Shown here one piece after another: positions 1 to 13,464 of a stretch of DNA of 64,000 bases. How positions within the stretch are numbered: the stretch's first letter is position 1; each line of letters opens with the position of its first letter. The DNA is from Eledone cirrhosa (taxonomy: Eukaryota; Mollusca; Cephalopoda; Octopoda; Eledonidae): assembly GCA_964016885.1 (NCBI GenBank), contig OZ024748.1, forward strand, positions 37,357,047 through 37,421,046, given 5' to 3'. The notes under the pieces were generated by a model, which worked only from the letters and a program-made list of their open reading frames with translations, did not search any database and was not told the DNA's origin. Made by a program: the position numbers and the translations under genes.

Positions 1-168
1 AGTATGACAATGTCAGTGTCAATGTTAACTACCTCTAGATCTAGTATGACAATGTTAGTGTCAGTGTTAACTACCTCTAGATCTAGTGTGACAATGTCAG
101 TGTCAGTGTTAACTACCTCTAGATCTAGTATGATAATGTTAGTGTCAGTGTTAACTATCTCTAGATCT

Positions 169-672
169 AGTGTGACAATGTTAGTGTCAGTGTTAACTAC
201 CTCTAGATATAGTATGACAACGTCAGTGTCAGTGTTAACTACCTCTAGATCTAGTATGACGATGTCAGTGTCAGTGTTAACTACCACAAGATCTAGTGTT
301 ACAATGTTAGTGTCAGTGTTAACTACCTCTAGATATAGTATGACAATGTCATGGTCAGTGTTTACTACCTCTAGATCTAGTGTGACAATGTTAGTGTCAG
401 TGTTAACTATCTCTAGATCTAGTGTGACAATGTTAGTGTCAGTGTTAACTACCTCTAGATATAGTATGACAACGTCAGTGTCAGTGTTAACTACCTCTAG
501 ATCTAGTATGACGATGTCAGTGTCAGTGTTAACTACCACAAGATCTAGTGTTACAATGTTAGTGTCAGTGTTAACTAACTCTAGATATAGTATGACAATG
601 TCATGGTCAGTGTTTACTACCTCTAGATCTAGTGTGACAATGTTAGTGTCAGTGTTAACTACCTCTAGATAT
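169..672. repeat. Six-monomer (252-bp) cassette in tandem doublet
   Basis: The stretch 169-420 repeats at 421-672. Both copies hold, in order, a GTG/TTA unit ending AGATAT, a unit with ACAACGTCA, a unit with ACGATG and CCACAAG, a unit with GTTACAATG ending AGATAT, and a unit with TCATGGTCAGTGTTTACT. The same doublet recurs near 2299-2802 and 7681-8184. Single copies of the cassette sit near 5.1, 11.8, 15.4, 18.1 and 20.5 kb. Confidence 0.85.
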
Positions 673-1260
673 AGTATGACAATGTCAGTGTCAGTGTTAA
701 CTACCTCTAGATCTAGTATGACAATGTCAGTGTCAGTGTTAACTACCTCTAGATCTAGTATGACAATGTCAGTGTCAGTGTTAACTACCACTAGATCTAG
801 TATGACAATGTCAGTGTCACTGTTAACTACCTCTAGATCTAGTGTGACAATGTTAGTGTTAGTGTTAACTACCACTAGATCTAGTGTGACAATGTTAGTG
901 TCAGTGTTAACTACCTCTAGATATAGTATGACAATGTCAGTGTCAGTGTTAACTACCTCTAGATCTAGTATGACAATGTCAGTGTCAGTGTTAACTACCT
1001 CTAGATCTAGTATAACAATGTCAGTGTCAGTGTTAACTACCACTAGATCTAGTATGACAATGTCAGTGTCACTGTTAACTACCTCTAGATCTAGTGTGAC
1101 AATGTCAGTGTCAGTGTTAACTACCTCTAGATCTAGTGTGACAATGTCAGTGTTAGTGTTAACTACCTCTAGATCTAGTATGACAATGTTAGTGTCAGTG
1201 TTAACTATCTCTAGATCTAGTGTGACAATGTTAGTGTCAGTGTTAACAGCCTCTAGATAT

Positions 1261-1296
1261 AGTATGACAATGTCAGTGTTAACTACCTCTCGATCT
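1261..1296. repeat. 36-bp monomer variant, clean loss of one TCAGTG
   Basis: This monomer has a single TCAGTG hexamer where the standard monomer has two, so it is 36 bp long. It ends in CGATCT instead of AGATCT. The same variant with the same CGATCT recurs at 3391-3426, exactly 2,130 bp away, so the second is a copy of the first carried in a larger block. Loss of one of two adjacent identical hexamers is what replication slippage would give (inference). Confidence 0.9.
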
Positions 1297-1422
1297 AGTA
1301 TGACAATGTCAGTGTCAGTGTTAACTACCTCTAGATCTAGTATGACAATGTCAGTGTCAGTGTTAACAACCTCTAGATCTACTATGACAATGTCAGTGTC
1401 AGTGTTAACTACCACTAGATCT

Positions 1423-1458
1423 AGTATGACAATGTCAGAGTTAACTACCTCTAGATCT
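1423..1458. repeat. 36-bp monomer variant with TCAGAGTTAAC (representative of 41)
   Basis: This is the common short monomer: the second half of the TCAGTG pair is missing and the join reads TCAGAG. I counted 41 of these, near 1423, 3803, 3963, 5425, 5545, 6720, 8435, 8555, 10609, 10769, 12109, 12229, 18440, 20820, then repeatedly to 62375. They often occur as two short units about 120 bp apart (for example near 5.43 and 5.55 kb, 26.60 and 26.72 kb). The shared T-to-A change at the join suggests one founding deletion later spread by block duplication. Confidence 0.88.
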
Positions 1459-4400
1459 AATATGACAATGTCAGTGTCAGTGTTAACTACCTCTAGATCT
1501 AGTGTGACAATGTTAGTGTCAGTGTTAACTACCTCTAGATCTAGTATGATAATGTTAGTGTCAGTGTTAACTACCACTAGGTCTAGTATGACAATGTCAG
1601 TGTCAGTGTTAACTACCTCTAAATCTAGTATGACAATGTCAGTGTCAGTGTTAACTACCTCTAAATCTAGTATGACAATGTCAGTGTCAGTGTTAACTAC
1701 CTCTAGATCTAGTATGACAATGTTAGTGTCAGTGTTAACTACCACTAGATCTAGTATGACAATGTCAGTGTCAGTGTTAACTACCTCTAGATCTAGTATG
1801 ACAATGTTAGTGTCAGTGTTAACTACCTCTAGATCTAGTATGACAATGTTAGTGTCAGTGTTAACTACCTCTAGATCTAGTGTGACAATGTTAGTGTCAG
1901 TGTTAACTACCTCTAGATCTAGTATGACAATGTCAGTGTCAGTGTTAACTATCTCTAGATCTAGTATGACAATGTCAGTGTCAGGTTTAATTACCTCTAG
2001 ATCTAGTATGACAATGTTAGTGTCAGTGTTAACTACCACTAGATCTAGTATGACAATGTCAGTGTCAGTGTTAACTACCTCTAGATCTAGTGTGACAATG
2101 TTAGTGTCAGTGTTAACTACCACTAGGTCTAGTATGACAATGTCAGTGTCAGTGTTAACTACCTCTAGATCTAGTATGACAATGTTAGTGTCAGTGTTAA
2201 CTACCTCTAGATCTAGTGTGACAATGTCAGTGTCAGTGTTAACTACCTCTAGATCTAGTATGATAATGTTAGTGTCAGTGTTAACTATCTCTAGATCTAG
2301 TGTGACAATGTTAGTGTCAGTGTTAACTACCTCTAGATATAGTATGACAACGTCAGTGTCAGTGTTAACTACCTCTAGATCTAGTATGACGATGTCAGTG
2401 TCAGTGTTAACTACCACAAGATCTAGTGTTACAATGTTAGTGTCAGTGTTAACTACCTCTAGATATAGTATGACAATGTCATGGTCAGTGTTTACTACCT
2501 CTAGATCTAGTGTGACAATGTTAGTGTCAGTGTTAACTATCTCTAGATCTAGTGTGACAATGTTAGTGTCAGTGTTAACTACCTCTAGATATAGTATGAC
2601 AACGTCAGTGTCAGTGTTAACTACCTCTAGATCTAGTATGACGATGTCAGTGTCAGTGTTAACTACCACAAGATCTAGTGTTACAATGTTAGTGTCAGTT
2701 TTAACTACCTCTAGATATAGTATGACAATGTCATGGTCAGTGTTTACTACCTCTAGATCTAGTGTGACAATGTTAGTGTCAGTGTTAACTACCTCTAGAT
2801 ATAGTATGACAATGTCAGTGTCAGTGTTAACTACCTCTAGATCTAGTATGACAATGTCAGTGTCAGTGTTAACTACCTCTAGATCTAGTATGACAATGTC
2901 AGTGTCAGTGTTAACTACCACTAGATCTAGTATGACAATGTCAGTGTCACTGTTAACTACCTCTAGATCTAGTGTGACAATGTTAGTGTTAGTGTTAACT
3001 ACCACTAGATCTAGTGTGACAATGTTAGTGTCAGTGTTAACTACCTCTAGATATAGTATGACAATGTCAGTGTCAGTGTTAACTACCTCTAGATCTAGTA
3101 TGACAATGTCAGTGTCAGTGTTAACTACCTCTAGATCTAGTATAACAATGTCAGTGTCAGTGTTAACTACCACTAGATCTAGTATGACAATGTCAGTGTC
3201 ACTGTTAACTACCTCTAGATCTAGTGTGACAATGTCAGTGTCAGTGTTAACTACCTCTAGATCTAGTGTGACAATGTCAGTGTTAGTGTTAACTACCTCT
3301 AGATCTAGTATGACAATGTTAGTGTTAGTGTTAACTATCTCTAGATCTAGTGTGACAATGTTAGTGTCAGTGTTAACAGCCTCTAGATATAGTATGACAA
3401 TGTCAGTGTTAACTACCTCTCGATCTAGTATGACAATGTCAGTGTCAGTGTTAACTACCACAAGATCTAGTGTGACAATGTTAGTGTCAGTGTTAACTAC
3501 CTCTAGATATAGTATGACAATGTCAGTGTCAGTGTTTACTACCTCTAGATCTAGTATGACAATGTTAGTGTCAGTGTTAACTACCTCTAGATCGAGTGTC
3601 ACAATGTTAGTGTCAGTGTTAACTACCTCTAGATATAGTATGACAATGTCAGTGTCAGTGTTAACTACCTCTAGATCTAGTATGACAATGTCAGTGTCAG
3701 TGTTAACTACCACTAGATCTAGTATGACAATGTCAGTGTCAGTGTTAACTACCACAAGATCTAGTGTGACAATGTTAGTGTCAGTGTTAACTACCTCTAG
3801 ATCTAGTATGACAATGTCAGAGTTAACTACCTCTAGATCTAGTATGACAATGTCAGTGTCAGTGTTAACTACCTCTAGATCTAGTATGACAATGTCAGTG
3901 TCAGTGTTAATAACCTCTAGATCTACTATGACAATGTCAGTGTCAGTGTTAACTACCACTAGATCTAGTATGACAATGTCAGAGTTAACTACCTCTAGAT
4001 CTAATATGACAATGTCAGTGTCAGTGTTAACTACCTCTAGATCTAGTGTGACAATGTTAGTGTCAGTGTTAACTACCTCTAGATCTAGTATGATAATGTT
4101 AGTGTCAGTGTTAACTACCACTAGGTCTAGTATGACAATGTCAGTGTCAGTGTTAACTACCTCTAAATCTAGTATGACAATGTCAGTGTCAGTGTTAACT
4201 ACCTCTAGATCTAGTATGACAATGTTAGTGTCAGTGTTAACTACCACTAGATCTAGTATGACAATGTCAGTGTCAGTGTTAACTACCTCTAGATCTAGTA
4301 TGATAATGTTAGTGTCAGTGTTAACTATCTCTAGATCTAGTGTGACAATGTTAGTGTCAGTGTTAACTACCTCTAGATATAGTATGACAACGTCAGTGTC

Positions 4401-7400
4401 AGTGTTAACTACCTCTAGATCTAGTATGACAATGTTAGTGTCAGTGTTAACTACCTCTAGATCTAGTATGACAATGTTAGTGTCAGTGTTAACTACCTCT
4501 AGATCTAGTGTGACAATGTTAGTGTCAGTGTTAACTACCTCTAGATCTAGTATGACAATGTCAGTGTCAGTGTTAACTATCTCTAGATCTAGTATGACAA
4601 TGTCAGTGTCAGGGTTAATTACCTCTAGATCTAGTATGACAATGTTAGTGTCAGTGTTAACTACCACTAGATCTAGTATGACAATGTCAGTGTCAGTGTT
4701 AACTACCTCTAGATCTAGTGTGACAATGTTAGTGTCAGTGTTAACTACCACTAGGTCTAGTATGACAATGTCAGTGTCAGTGTTAACTACCTCTAGATCT
4801 AGTATGACAATGTTAGTGTCAGTGTTAACTACCTCTAGATCTAGTGTGACAATGTCAGTGTCAGTGTTAACTACCTCTAGATCTAGTATGACAATGTTAG
4901 TGTCAGTGTTAACTATCTCTAGATCTAGTGTGACAATGTTAGTGTCAGTGTTAACTACCTCTAGATATAGTATGACAACGTCAGTGTCAGTGTTAACTAC
5001 CTCTAGATCTAGTATGACGATGTCAGTGTCAGTGTTAACTACCACAAGATCTAGTGTTACAATGTTAGTGTCAGTGTTAACTACCTCTAGATATAGTATG
5101 ACAATGTCATGGTCAGTGTTTACTACCTCTAGATCTAGTGTGACAATGTTAGTGTCAGTGTTAACTACCTCTAGATATAGTATGACAATGTCAGTGTCAG
5201 TGTTAACTACCTCTAGATCTAGTATGACAATGTCAGTGTCAGTGTTAACTACCTCTAGATCTAGTATGACAATGTCAGTGTCAGTGTTAACTACCACTAG
5301 ATCTAGTATGACAATGTCAGTGTCAGTGTTAACTACCACAAGATCTAGTGTGACAATGTTAGTGTCAGTGTTAACTACCTCTAGATCTAGTATGACAATG
5401 TCAGTGTCAGTGTTAACTACCACTAGATCTAGTATGACAATGTCAGAGTTAACTACCTCTAGATCTAGTATGACAATGTCAGTGTCAGTGTTAACAACCT
5501 CTAGATCTACTATGACAATGTCAGTGTCAGTGTTAACTACCACTAGATCTAGTATGACAATGTCAGAGTTAACTACCTCTAGATGTAATATGACAATGTC
5601 AGTGTCAGTGTTAACTACCTCTAGATCTAGTATGACAATGTCAGTGTCAGTGTTAACTACCTCTAGATCTAGTGTGACAATGTCAGTGTCAGTGTTAACT
5701 ACCTCTAGATCTAGTATGACAATGTCAGTGTCAGTGTTAACTACCTCTAGATCTAGTGTGACAATGTCAGTGTCAGTGTTAACTACCTCTAGATCTAGTA
5801 TGACAATGTTAGTGTCAGTGTTAACTATCTCTAGATCTAGTGTGACAATGTTAGTGTCAGTGTTAACTACCTCTAGATATAGTATGACAATGTCAGTGTC
5901 AGTGTTAACTACCTCTAGATCTAGTGTGACAATGTCAGTGTCAGTGTTAACTACCTCTAGATCTAGTATGACAATGTTAGTGTCAGTGTTAACTATCTCT
6001 AGATCTAGTGTGACAATGTTAGTGTCAGTGTTAACTACCTCTAGATATAGTATGACAATGTCAGTGTCAGTGTTAACTACCTCTAGATCTAGTATGACAA
6101 TGTCAGTGTCAGTGTTAACTACCACAAGATCTAGTGTGACAATGTTAGTGTCAGTGTTAACTACCTCTAGATATAGTATGACAATGTCAGTGTCAGTGTT
6201 TACTACCTCTAGATCTAGTATGACAATGTTAGTGTCAGTGTTAACTACCTCTAGATCTAGTGTGACAATGTTAGTGTCAGTGTTAACTACCTCTAGATAT
6301 AGTATGACAATGTTAGTGTCAGTGTTAACTACCTCTAGATCTAGTATGACAATGTTAGTGTCAGTGTTAACTACCTCTAGATCTAGTATGACAATGTTAG
6401 TGTCAGTGTTAACTACCTCTAGATCTAGTATGACAATGTCAGTGTCATGGTTAACTACCTCTAGATCTAGTGTGACAATGTTAGTGTCAGTGTTAACTAC
6501 CTCTAGATATAGTATGACAATGTCAGTGTCAGTGTTAACTACCTCTAGATCTAGTATGACAATGTCAGTGTCAGTGTTAACTACCTCTAGATCTAGTATG
6601 ACAATGTCAGTGTCAGTGTTAACTACCACTAGATCTAGTATGACAATGTCAGTGTCAGTGTTAACTACCACAAGATCTAGTGTGACAATGTTAGTGTCAG
6701 TGTTAACTACCTCTAGATCTAGTATGACAATGTCAGAGTTAACTACCTCTAGATCTAGTATGACAATGTCAGTGTCAGTGTTAACTACCTCTAGATCTAG
6801 TATGACAATGTCAGTGTCAGTGTTAACAACCTCTAGATCTAATATGACAATGTCAGTGTCAGTGTTAACTACCTCTAGATCTAGTGTGACAATGTTAGTG
6901 TCAGTGTTAACTACCTCTAGATCTAGTATGATAATGTTAGTGTCAGTGTTAACTACCACTAGGTCTAGTATGACAATGTCAGTGTCAGTGTTAACTACCT
7001 CTAAATCTAGTATGACAATGTCAGTGTCAGTGTTAACTACCTCTAAATCTAGTATGACAATGTCAGTGTCAGTGTTAACTACCTCTAGATCTAGTATGAC
7101 AATGTTAGTGTCAGTGTTAACTACCACTAGATCTAGTATGACAATGTCAGTGTCAGTGTTAACTACCTCTAGATCTAGTATGACAATGTTAGTGTCAGTG
7201 TTAACTACCTCTAGATCTAGTATGACAATGTTAGTGTCAGTGTTAACTACCTCTAGATCTAGTGTGACAATGTTAGTGTCAGTGTTAACTACCTCTAGAT
7301 CTAGTATGACAATGTCAGTGTCAGTGTTAACTATCTCTAGATCTAGTATGACAATGTCAGTGTCAGGGTTAATTACCTCTAGATCTAGTATGACAATGTT

Positions 7401-8322
7401 AGTGTCAGTGTTAACTACCACTAGATCTAGTATGACAATGTCAGTGTCAGTGTTAACTACCTCTAGATCTAGTGTGACAATGTTAGTGTCAGTGTTAACT
7501 ACCACTAGGTCTAGTATGACAATGTCAGTGTCAGTGTTAACTACCTCTAGATCTAGTATGACAATGTTAGTGTCAGTGTTAACTACCTCTAGATCTAGTG
7601 TGACAATGTCAGTGTCAGTGTTAACTACCTCTAGATCTAGTATGATAATGTTAGTGTCAGTGTTAACTATCTCTAGATCTAGTGTGACAATGTTAGTGTC
7701 AGTGTTAACTACCTCTAGATATAGTATGACAACGTCAGTGTCAGTGTTAACTACCTCTAGATCTAGTATGACGATGTCAGTGTCAGTGTTAACTACCACA
7801 AGATCTAGTGTTACAATGTTAGTGTCAGTGTTAACTACCTCTAGATATAGTATGACAATGTCATGGTCAGTGTTTACTACCTCTAGATCTAGTGTGACAA
7901 TGTTAGTGTCAGTGTTAACTATCTCTAGATCTAGTGTGACAATGTTAGTGTCAGTGTTAACTACCTCTAGATATAGTATGACAACGTCAGTGTCAGTGTT
8001 AACTACCTCTAGATCTAGTATGACGATGTCAGTGTCAGTGTTAACTACCACAAGATCTAGTGTTACAATGTTAGTGTCAGTGTTAACTACCTCTAGATAT
8101 AGTATGACAATGTCATGGTCAGTGTTTACTACCTCTAGATCTAGTGTGACAATGTTAGTGTCAGTGTTAACTACCTCTAGATATAGTATGACAATGTCAG
8201 TGTCAGTGTTAACTACCTCTAGATCTAGTATGACAATGTCAGTGTCAGTGTTAACTACCTCTAGATCTAGTATGACAATGTCAGTGTCAGTGTTAACTAC
8301 CACTAGATCTAGTATGACAATG
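1440..8322. repeat. Dispersed block pair, offset 5,382 bp
   Basis: About 1440-2940 matches about 6822-8322. Shared anchors are two consecutive CTAAATCT units (1621 and 1663 against 7003 and 7045), the ATTACC variant, ATGATAATG (2251/7633) and the 252-bp doublet. The match ends where the first copy has TCACTG and the second TCAGTG. The coordinates given span both copies and the unrelated blocks between them. Confidence 0.75.
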
Positions 8323-11300
8323 TCAGTGTCAGTGTTAACTACCACAAGATCTAGTGTGACAATGTTAGTGTCAGTGTTAACTACCTCTAGATCTAGTATG
8401 ACAATGTCAGTGTCAGTGTTAACTACCACTAGATCTAGTATGACAATGTCAGAGTTAACTACCTCTAGATCTAGTATGACAATGTCAGTGTCAGTGTTAA
8501 CAACCTCTAGATCTACTATGACAATGTCAGTGTCAGTGTTAACTACCACTAGATCTAGTATGACAATGTCAGAGTTAACTACCTCTAGATGTAATAAGAC
8601 AATGTCAGTGTCAGTGTTAACTACCTCTAGATCTAGTATGACAATGTCAGTGTCAGTGTTAACTACCTCTAGATCTAGTGTGACAATGTCAGTGTCAGTG
8701 TTAACTACCTCTAGATCTAGTATGACAATGTCAGTGTCAGTGTTAACTACCTCTAGATCAAGTGTGACAATGTCAGTGTCAGTGTTAACTACCTCTAGAT
8801 CTAGTATGACAATGTTAGTGTCAGTGTTAACTATCTCTAGATCTAGTGTGACAATGTTAGTGTCAGTGTTAACTACCTCTAGATATAGTATGACAATGTC
8901 AGTGTCAGTGTTAACTACCTCTAGATCTAGTGTGACAATGTCAGTGTCAGTGTTAACTACCTCTAGATCTAGTATGACAATGTTAGTGTCAGTGTTAACT
9001 ATCTCTAGATCTAGTGTGACAATGTTAGTGTCAGTGTTAACTACCTCTAGATATAGTATGACAATGTCAGTGTCAGTGTTAACTACCTCTAGATCTAGTA
9101 TGACAATGTCAGTGTCAGTGTTAACTACCTCTAGATCTAGTGTGACAATGTTAGTGTCAGTGTTAACTACCTCTAGATATAGTATGACAATGTTAGTGTC
9201 AGTGTTAACTACCTCTAGATCTAGTATGACAATGTTAGTGTCAGTGTTAACTACCTCTAGATCTAGTATGACAATGTTAGTGTCAGTGTTAACTACCTCT
9301 AGATCTAGTGTGACAATGTTAGTGTCAGTGTTAACTACCTCTAGATATAGTATGACACTGTCAGTGTCAGTGTTAACCACCTCTAGATCTAGTATGACAA
9401 TGTCAGTGTCATGGTTAACTACCTCTAGATCTAGTGTGACAATGTTAGTGTCAGTGTTAACTACCTCTAGATATAGTATGACAATGTCAGTGTCAGTGTT
9501 AACTACCTCTAGATCTAGTATGACAATGTCAGTGTCAGTGTTAACTACCTCTAGATCTAGTATGACAATGTCAGTGTCAGTGTTAACTACCACTAGATCT
9601 AGTATGACAATGTCAGTGTCAGTGTTAACTACCACAAGATCTAGTGTGACAATGTTAGTGTCAGTGTTAACTACCTCTAGATATAGAATGACAATGTCAG
9701 TGTCAGTGTTAACTACCTCTAGATCTAGTATGACAATGTCAGTGTCAGTGTTAACTACCACAAGATCTAGTGTGACAATGTTAGTGTCAGTGTTAACTAC
9801 CTCTAGATATAGTATGACAATGTCAGTGTCAGTGTTTACTACCTCTAGATCTAGTATGACAATGTTAGTGTCAGTGTTAACTACCTCTAGATCTAGTGTG
9901 ACAATGTTAGTGTCAGTGTTAACTACCTCTAGATATAGTATGACAATGTTAGTGTCAGTGTTAACTACCTCTAGATCTAGTATGACAATGTTAGTGTCAG
10001 TGTTAACTACCTCTAGATCTAGTATGACAATGTTAGTGTCAGTGTTAACTACCTCTAGATCTAGTGTGACAATGTTAGTGTCAGTGTTAACTACCTCTAG
10101 ATATAGTATGACAATGTTAGTGTCAGTGTTAACTACCTCTAGATCTAGTATGACAATGTTAGTGTCAGTGTTAACTACCTCTAGATCTAGTATGACAATG
10201 TTAGTGTCAGTGTTAACTACCTCTAGATCTAGTGTGACAATGTTAGTGTCAGTGTTAACTACCTCTAGATATAGTATGACAATGTCAGTGTCAGTGTTAA
10301 CTACCTCTAGATCTAGTATGACAATGTCAGTGTCATGGTTAACTACCTCTAGATCTAGTGTGACAATGTTAGTGTCAGTGTTAACTACCTCTAGATATAG
10401 TATGACAATGTCAGTGTCAGTGTTAACTACCTCTAGATCTAGTATGACAATGTCAGTGTCAGTGTTAACTACCTCTAGATCTAGTATGACAATGTCAGTG
10501 TCAGTGTTAACTACCACTAGATCTAGTATGACAATGTCAGTGTCAGTGTTAACTACCACAAGATCTAGTGTGACAATATTAGTGTCAGTGTTAACTACCT
10601 CTAGATCTAGTATGACAATGTCAGAGTTAACTACCTCTAGATCTAGTATGACAATGTCAGTGTCAGTGTTAACTACCTCTAGATCTAGTATGACAATGTC
10701 AGTGTCAGTGTTAACAACCTCTAGATCTACTATGACAATGTCAGTGTCAGTGTTAACTACCACTAGATCTAGTATGACAATGTCAGAGTTAACTACCTCT
10801 AGATCTAATATGACAATGTCAGTGTCAGTGTTAACTACCTCTAGATCTAGTGTGACAATGTTAGTGTCAGTGTTAACTACCTCTAGATCTAGTATGATAA
10901 TGTTAGTGTCAGTGTTAACTACCACTAGGTCTAGTATGACAATGTCAGTGTCAGTGTTAACTACCTCTAAATCTGGTATGACAATGTCAGTGTCAGTGTT
11001 AACTACCTCTAGATCTAGTATGACAATGTTAGTGTCAGTGTTAACTACCACTAGATCTAGTATGACAATGTCAGTGTCAGTGTTAACTACCTCTAGATCT
11101 AGTATGACAATGTTAGTGTCAGTGTTAACTACCTCTAGATCTAGTATGACAATGTTAGTGTCAGTGTTAACTACCTCTAGATCTAGTGTGACAATGTTAG
11201 TGTCAGTGTTAACTATCTCTAGATCTAGTATGACAATGTCAGTGTCAGTGTTAACTATCTCTAGATCTAGTATGACAATGTCAGTGTCAGGGTTAATTAC

Positions 11301-12799
11301 CTCTAGATCTAGTATGACAATGTTAGTGTCAGTGTTAACTACCACTAGATCTAGTATGACAATGTCAGTGTCAGTGTTAACTACCTCTAGATCTAGTGTG
11401 ACAATGTTAGTGTCAGTGTTAACTACCACTAGGTCTAGTATGACAATGTCAGTGTCAGTGTTAACTACCTCTAGATCTAGTATGACAATGTTAGTGTCAG
11501 TGTTAACTACCTCTAGATCTAGTGTGACAATGTCAGTGTCAGTGTTAACTACCTCTAGATCTAGTATGACAATGTTAGTGTCAGTGTTAACTATCTCTAG
11601 ATCTAGTGTGACAATGTTAGTGTCAGTGTTAACTACCTCTAGATATAGTATGACAACGTCAGTGTCAGTGTTAACTACCTCTAGATCTAGTATGACGATA
11701 TCAGTGTCAGTGTTATCTACCACAAGATCTAGTGTTACAATGTTAGTGTCAGTGTTAACTACCTCTAGATATAGTATGACAATGTCATGGTCAGTGTTTA
11801 CTACCTCTAGATCTAGTGTGACAATGTTAGTGTCAGTGTTAACTACCTCTAGATATAGTATGACAATGTCAGTGTCAGTGTTAACTACCTCTAGATCTAG
11901 TATGACAATGTCAGTGTCAGTGTTAACTACCTCTAGATCTAGTATGACAATGTCAGTGTCAGTGTTAACTACCACTAGATCTAGTATGACAATGTCAGTG
12001 TCAGTGTTAACTACCACAAGATCTAGTGTGACAATGTTAGTGTCAGTGTTAACTACCTCTAGATCTAGTATGACAATGTCAGTGTCAGTGTTAACTACCA
12101 CTAGATCTAGTATGACAATGTCAGAGTTAACTACCTCTAGATCTAGTATGACAATGTCAGTGTCAGTGTTAACAACCTCTAGATCTACTATGACAATGTC
12201 AGTGTCAGTGTTAACTACCACTAGATCTAGTATGACAATGTCAGAGTTAACTACCTCTAGATGTAATATGACAATGTCAGTGTCAGTGTTAACTACCTCT
12301 AGATCTAGTATGACAATGTCAGTGTCAGTGTTAACTACCTCTAGATCTAGTGTGACAATGTCAGTGTCAGTGTTAACTACCTCTAGATCTAGTATGACAA
12401 TGTCAGTGTCAGTGTTAACTACCTCTAGATCTAGTGTGACAATGTCAGTGTCAGTGTTAACTACCTCTAGATCTAGTATGACAATGTTAGTGTCAGTGTT
12501 AACTATCTCTAGATCTAGTGTGACAATGTTAGTGTCAGTGTTAACTACCTCTAGATATAGTATGACAATGTCAGTGTCAGTGTTAACTACCTCTAGATCT
12601 AGTGTGACAATGTCAGTGTCAGTGTTAACTACCTCTAGATCTAGTATGACAATGTTAGTGTCAGTGTTAACTATCTCTAGATCTAGTGTGACAATGTTAG
12701 TGTCAGTGTTAACTACCTCTAGATATAGTATGACAATGTCAGTGTCAGTGTTAACTACCTCTAGATCTAGTATGACAATGTCAGTGTCAGTGTTAACTA
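4890..12799. repeat. Three-copy 1.2-kb block at offsets 3,006 and 3,672 bp
   Basis: Copies lie at about 4890-6120, 7895-9127 and 11567-12799. Each contains one 252-bp cassette, the two 36-bp TCAGAG units, and a rare AGATGTAAT unit at 5581, 8587 and 12259. The middle copy has AATAAGACA where the others have AATATGACA. The first and third copies stay alike for a further ~0.3 kb, beyond the point where the middle one diverges. Confidence 0.8.
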
Positions 12800-13464
12800 C
12801 CACAAGATCTAGTGTGACAATGTTAGTGTCAGTGTTAACTACCTCTAGATATAGTATGACGATGTCAGTGTCAGTGTTTACTACCTCTAGATCTAGTATG
12901 ACAATGTTAGTGTCAGTGTTAACTACCTCTAGATCTAGTGTGACAATGTTAGTGTCAGTGTTAACTACCTCTAGATATAGTATGACAATGTTAGTGTCAG
13001 TGTTAACTACCTCTAGATCTAGTATGACAGTGTTAGTGTCAGTGTTAACTACCTCTAGATCTAGTATGACAATGTTAGTGTCAGTGTTAACTACCTCTAG
13101 ATCTAGTGTGACAATGTTAGTGTCAGTGTTAACTACCTCTAGATATAGTATGACAATGTCAGTGTCAGTGTTAACTACCTCTAGATCTAGTATGACAATG
13201 TCAGTGTCATGGTTAACTACCTCTAGATCTAGTGTGACAATGTTAGTGTCAGTGTTAACTACCACTAGATCTAGTATGACAATGTCAGTGTCAGTGTTAA
13301 CTACCTCTAGATCTAGTATGACAATGTTAGTGTCAGTGTTAACTACCACTAGATCTAGTATGACAATGTCAGTGTCAGGGTTAACTACCTCAAGATCTAG
13401 TGTGACAATGTTAGTGTCAGTGTTAACTACCTCTAGATCTAGTATGACAATGTTAGTGTCAGTG

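Larger units (their letters stand above)
1..3460. repeat. Higher-order block pair, offset 2,130 bp
   Basis: The variant order from the window start to about 1330 is repeated from about 2131 to 3460. Anchors that match at exactly 2,130 bp are ATGATAATG (131/2261), the 252-bp doublet, the TCACTG and TTAGTGTTAGTG variants, GTTAACAGCC, and the 36-bp CGATCT unit (1261/3391). The copies part company just after 1330/3460, at CCTCTAG versus CCACAAG. The left limit of the first copy is outside the window. Confidence 0.85.
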
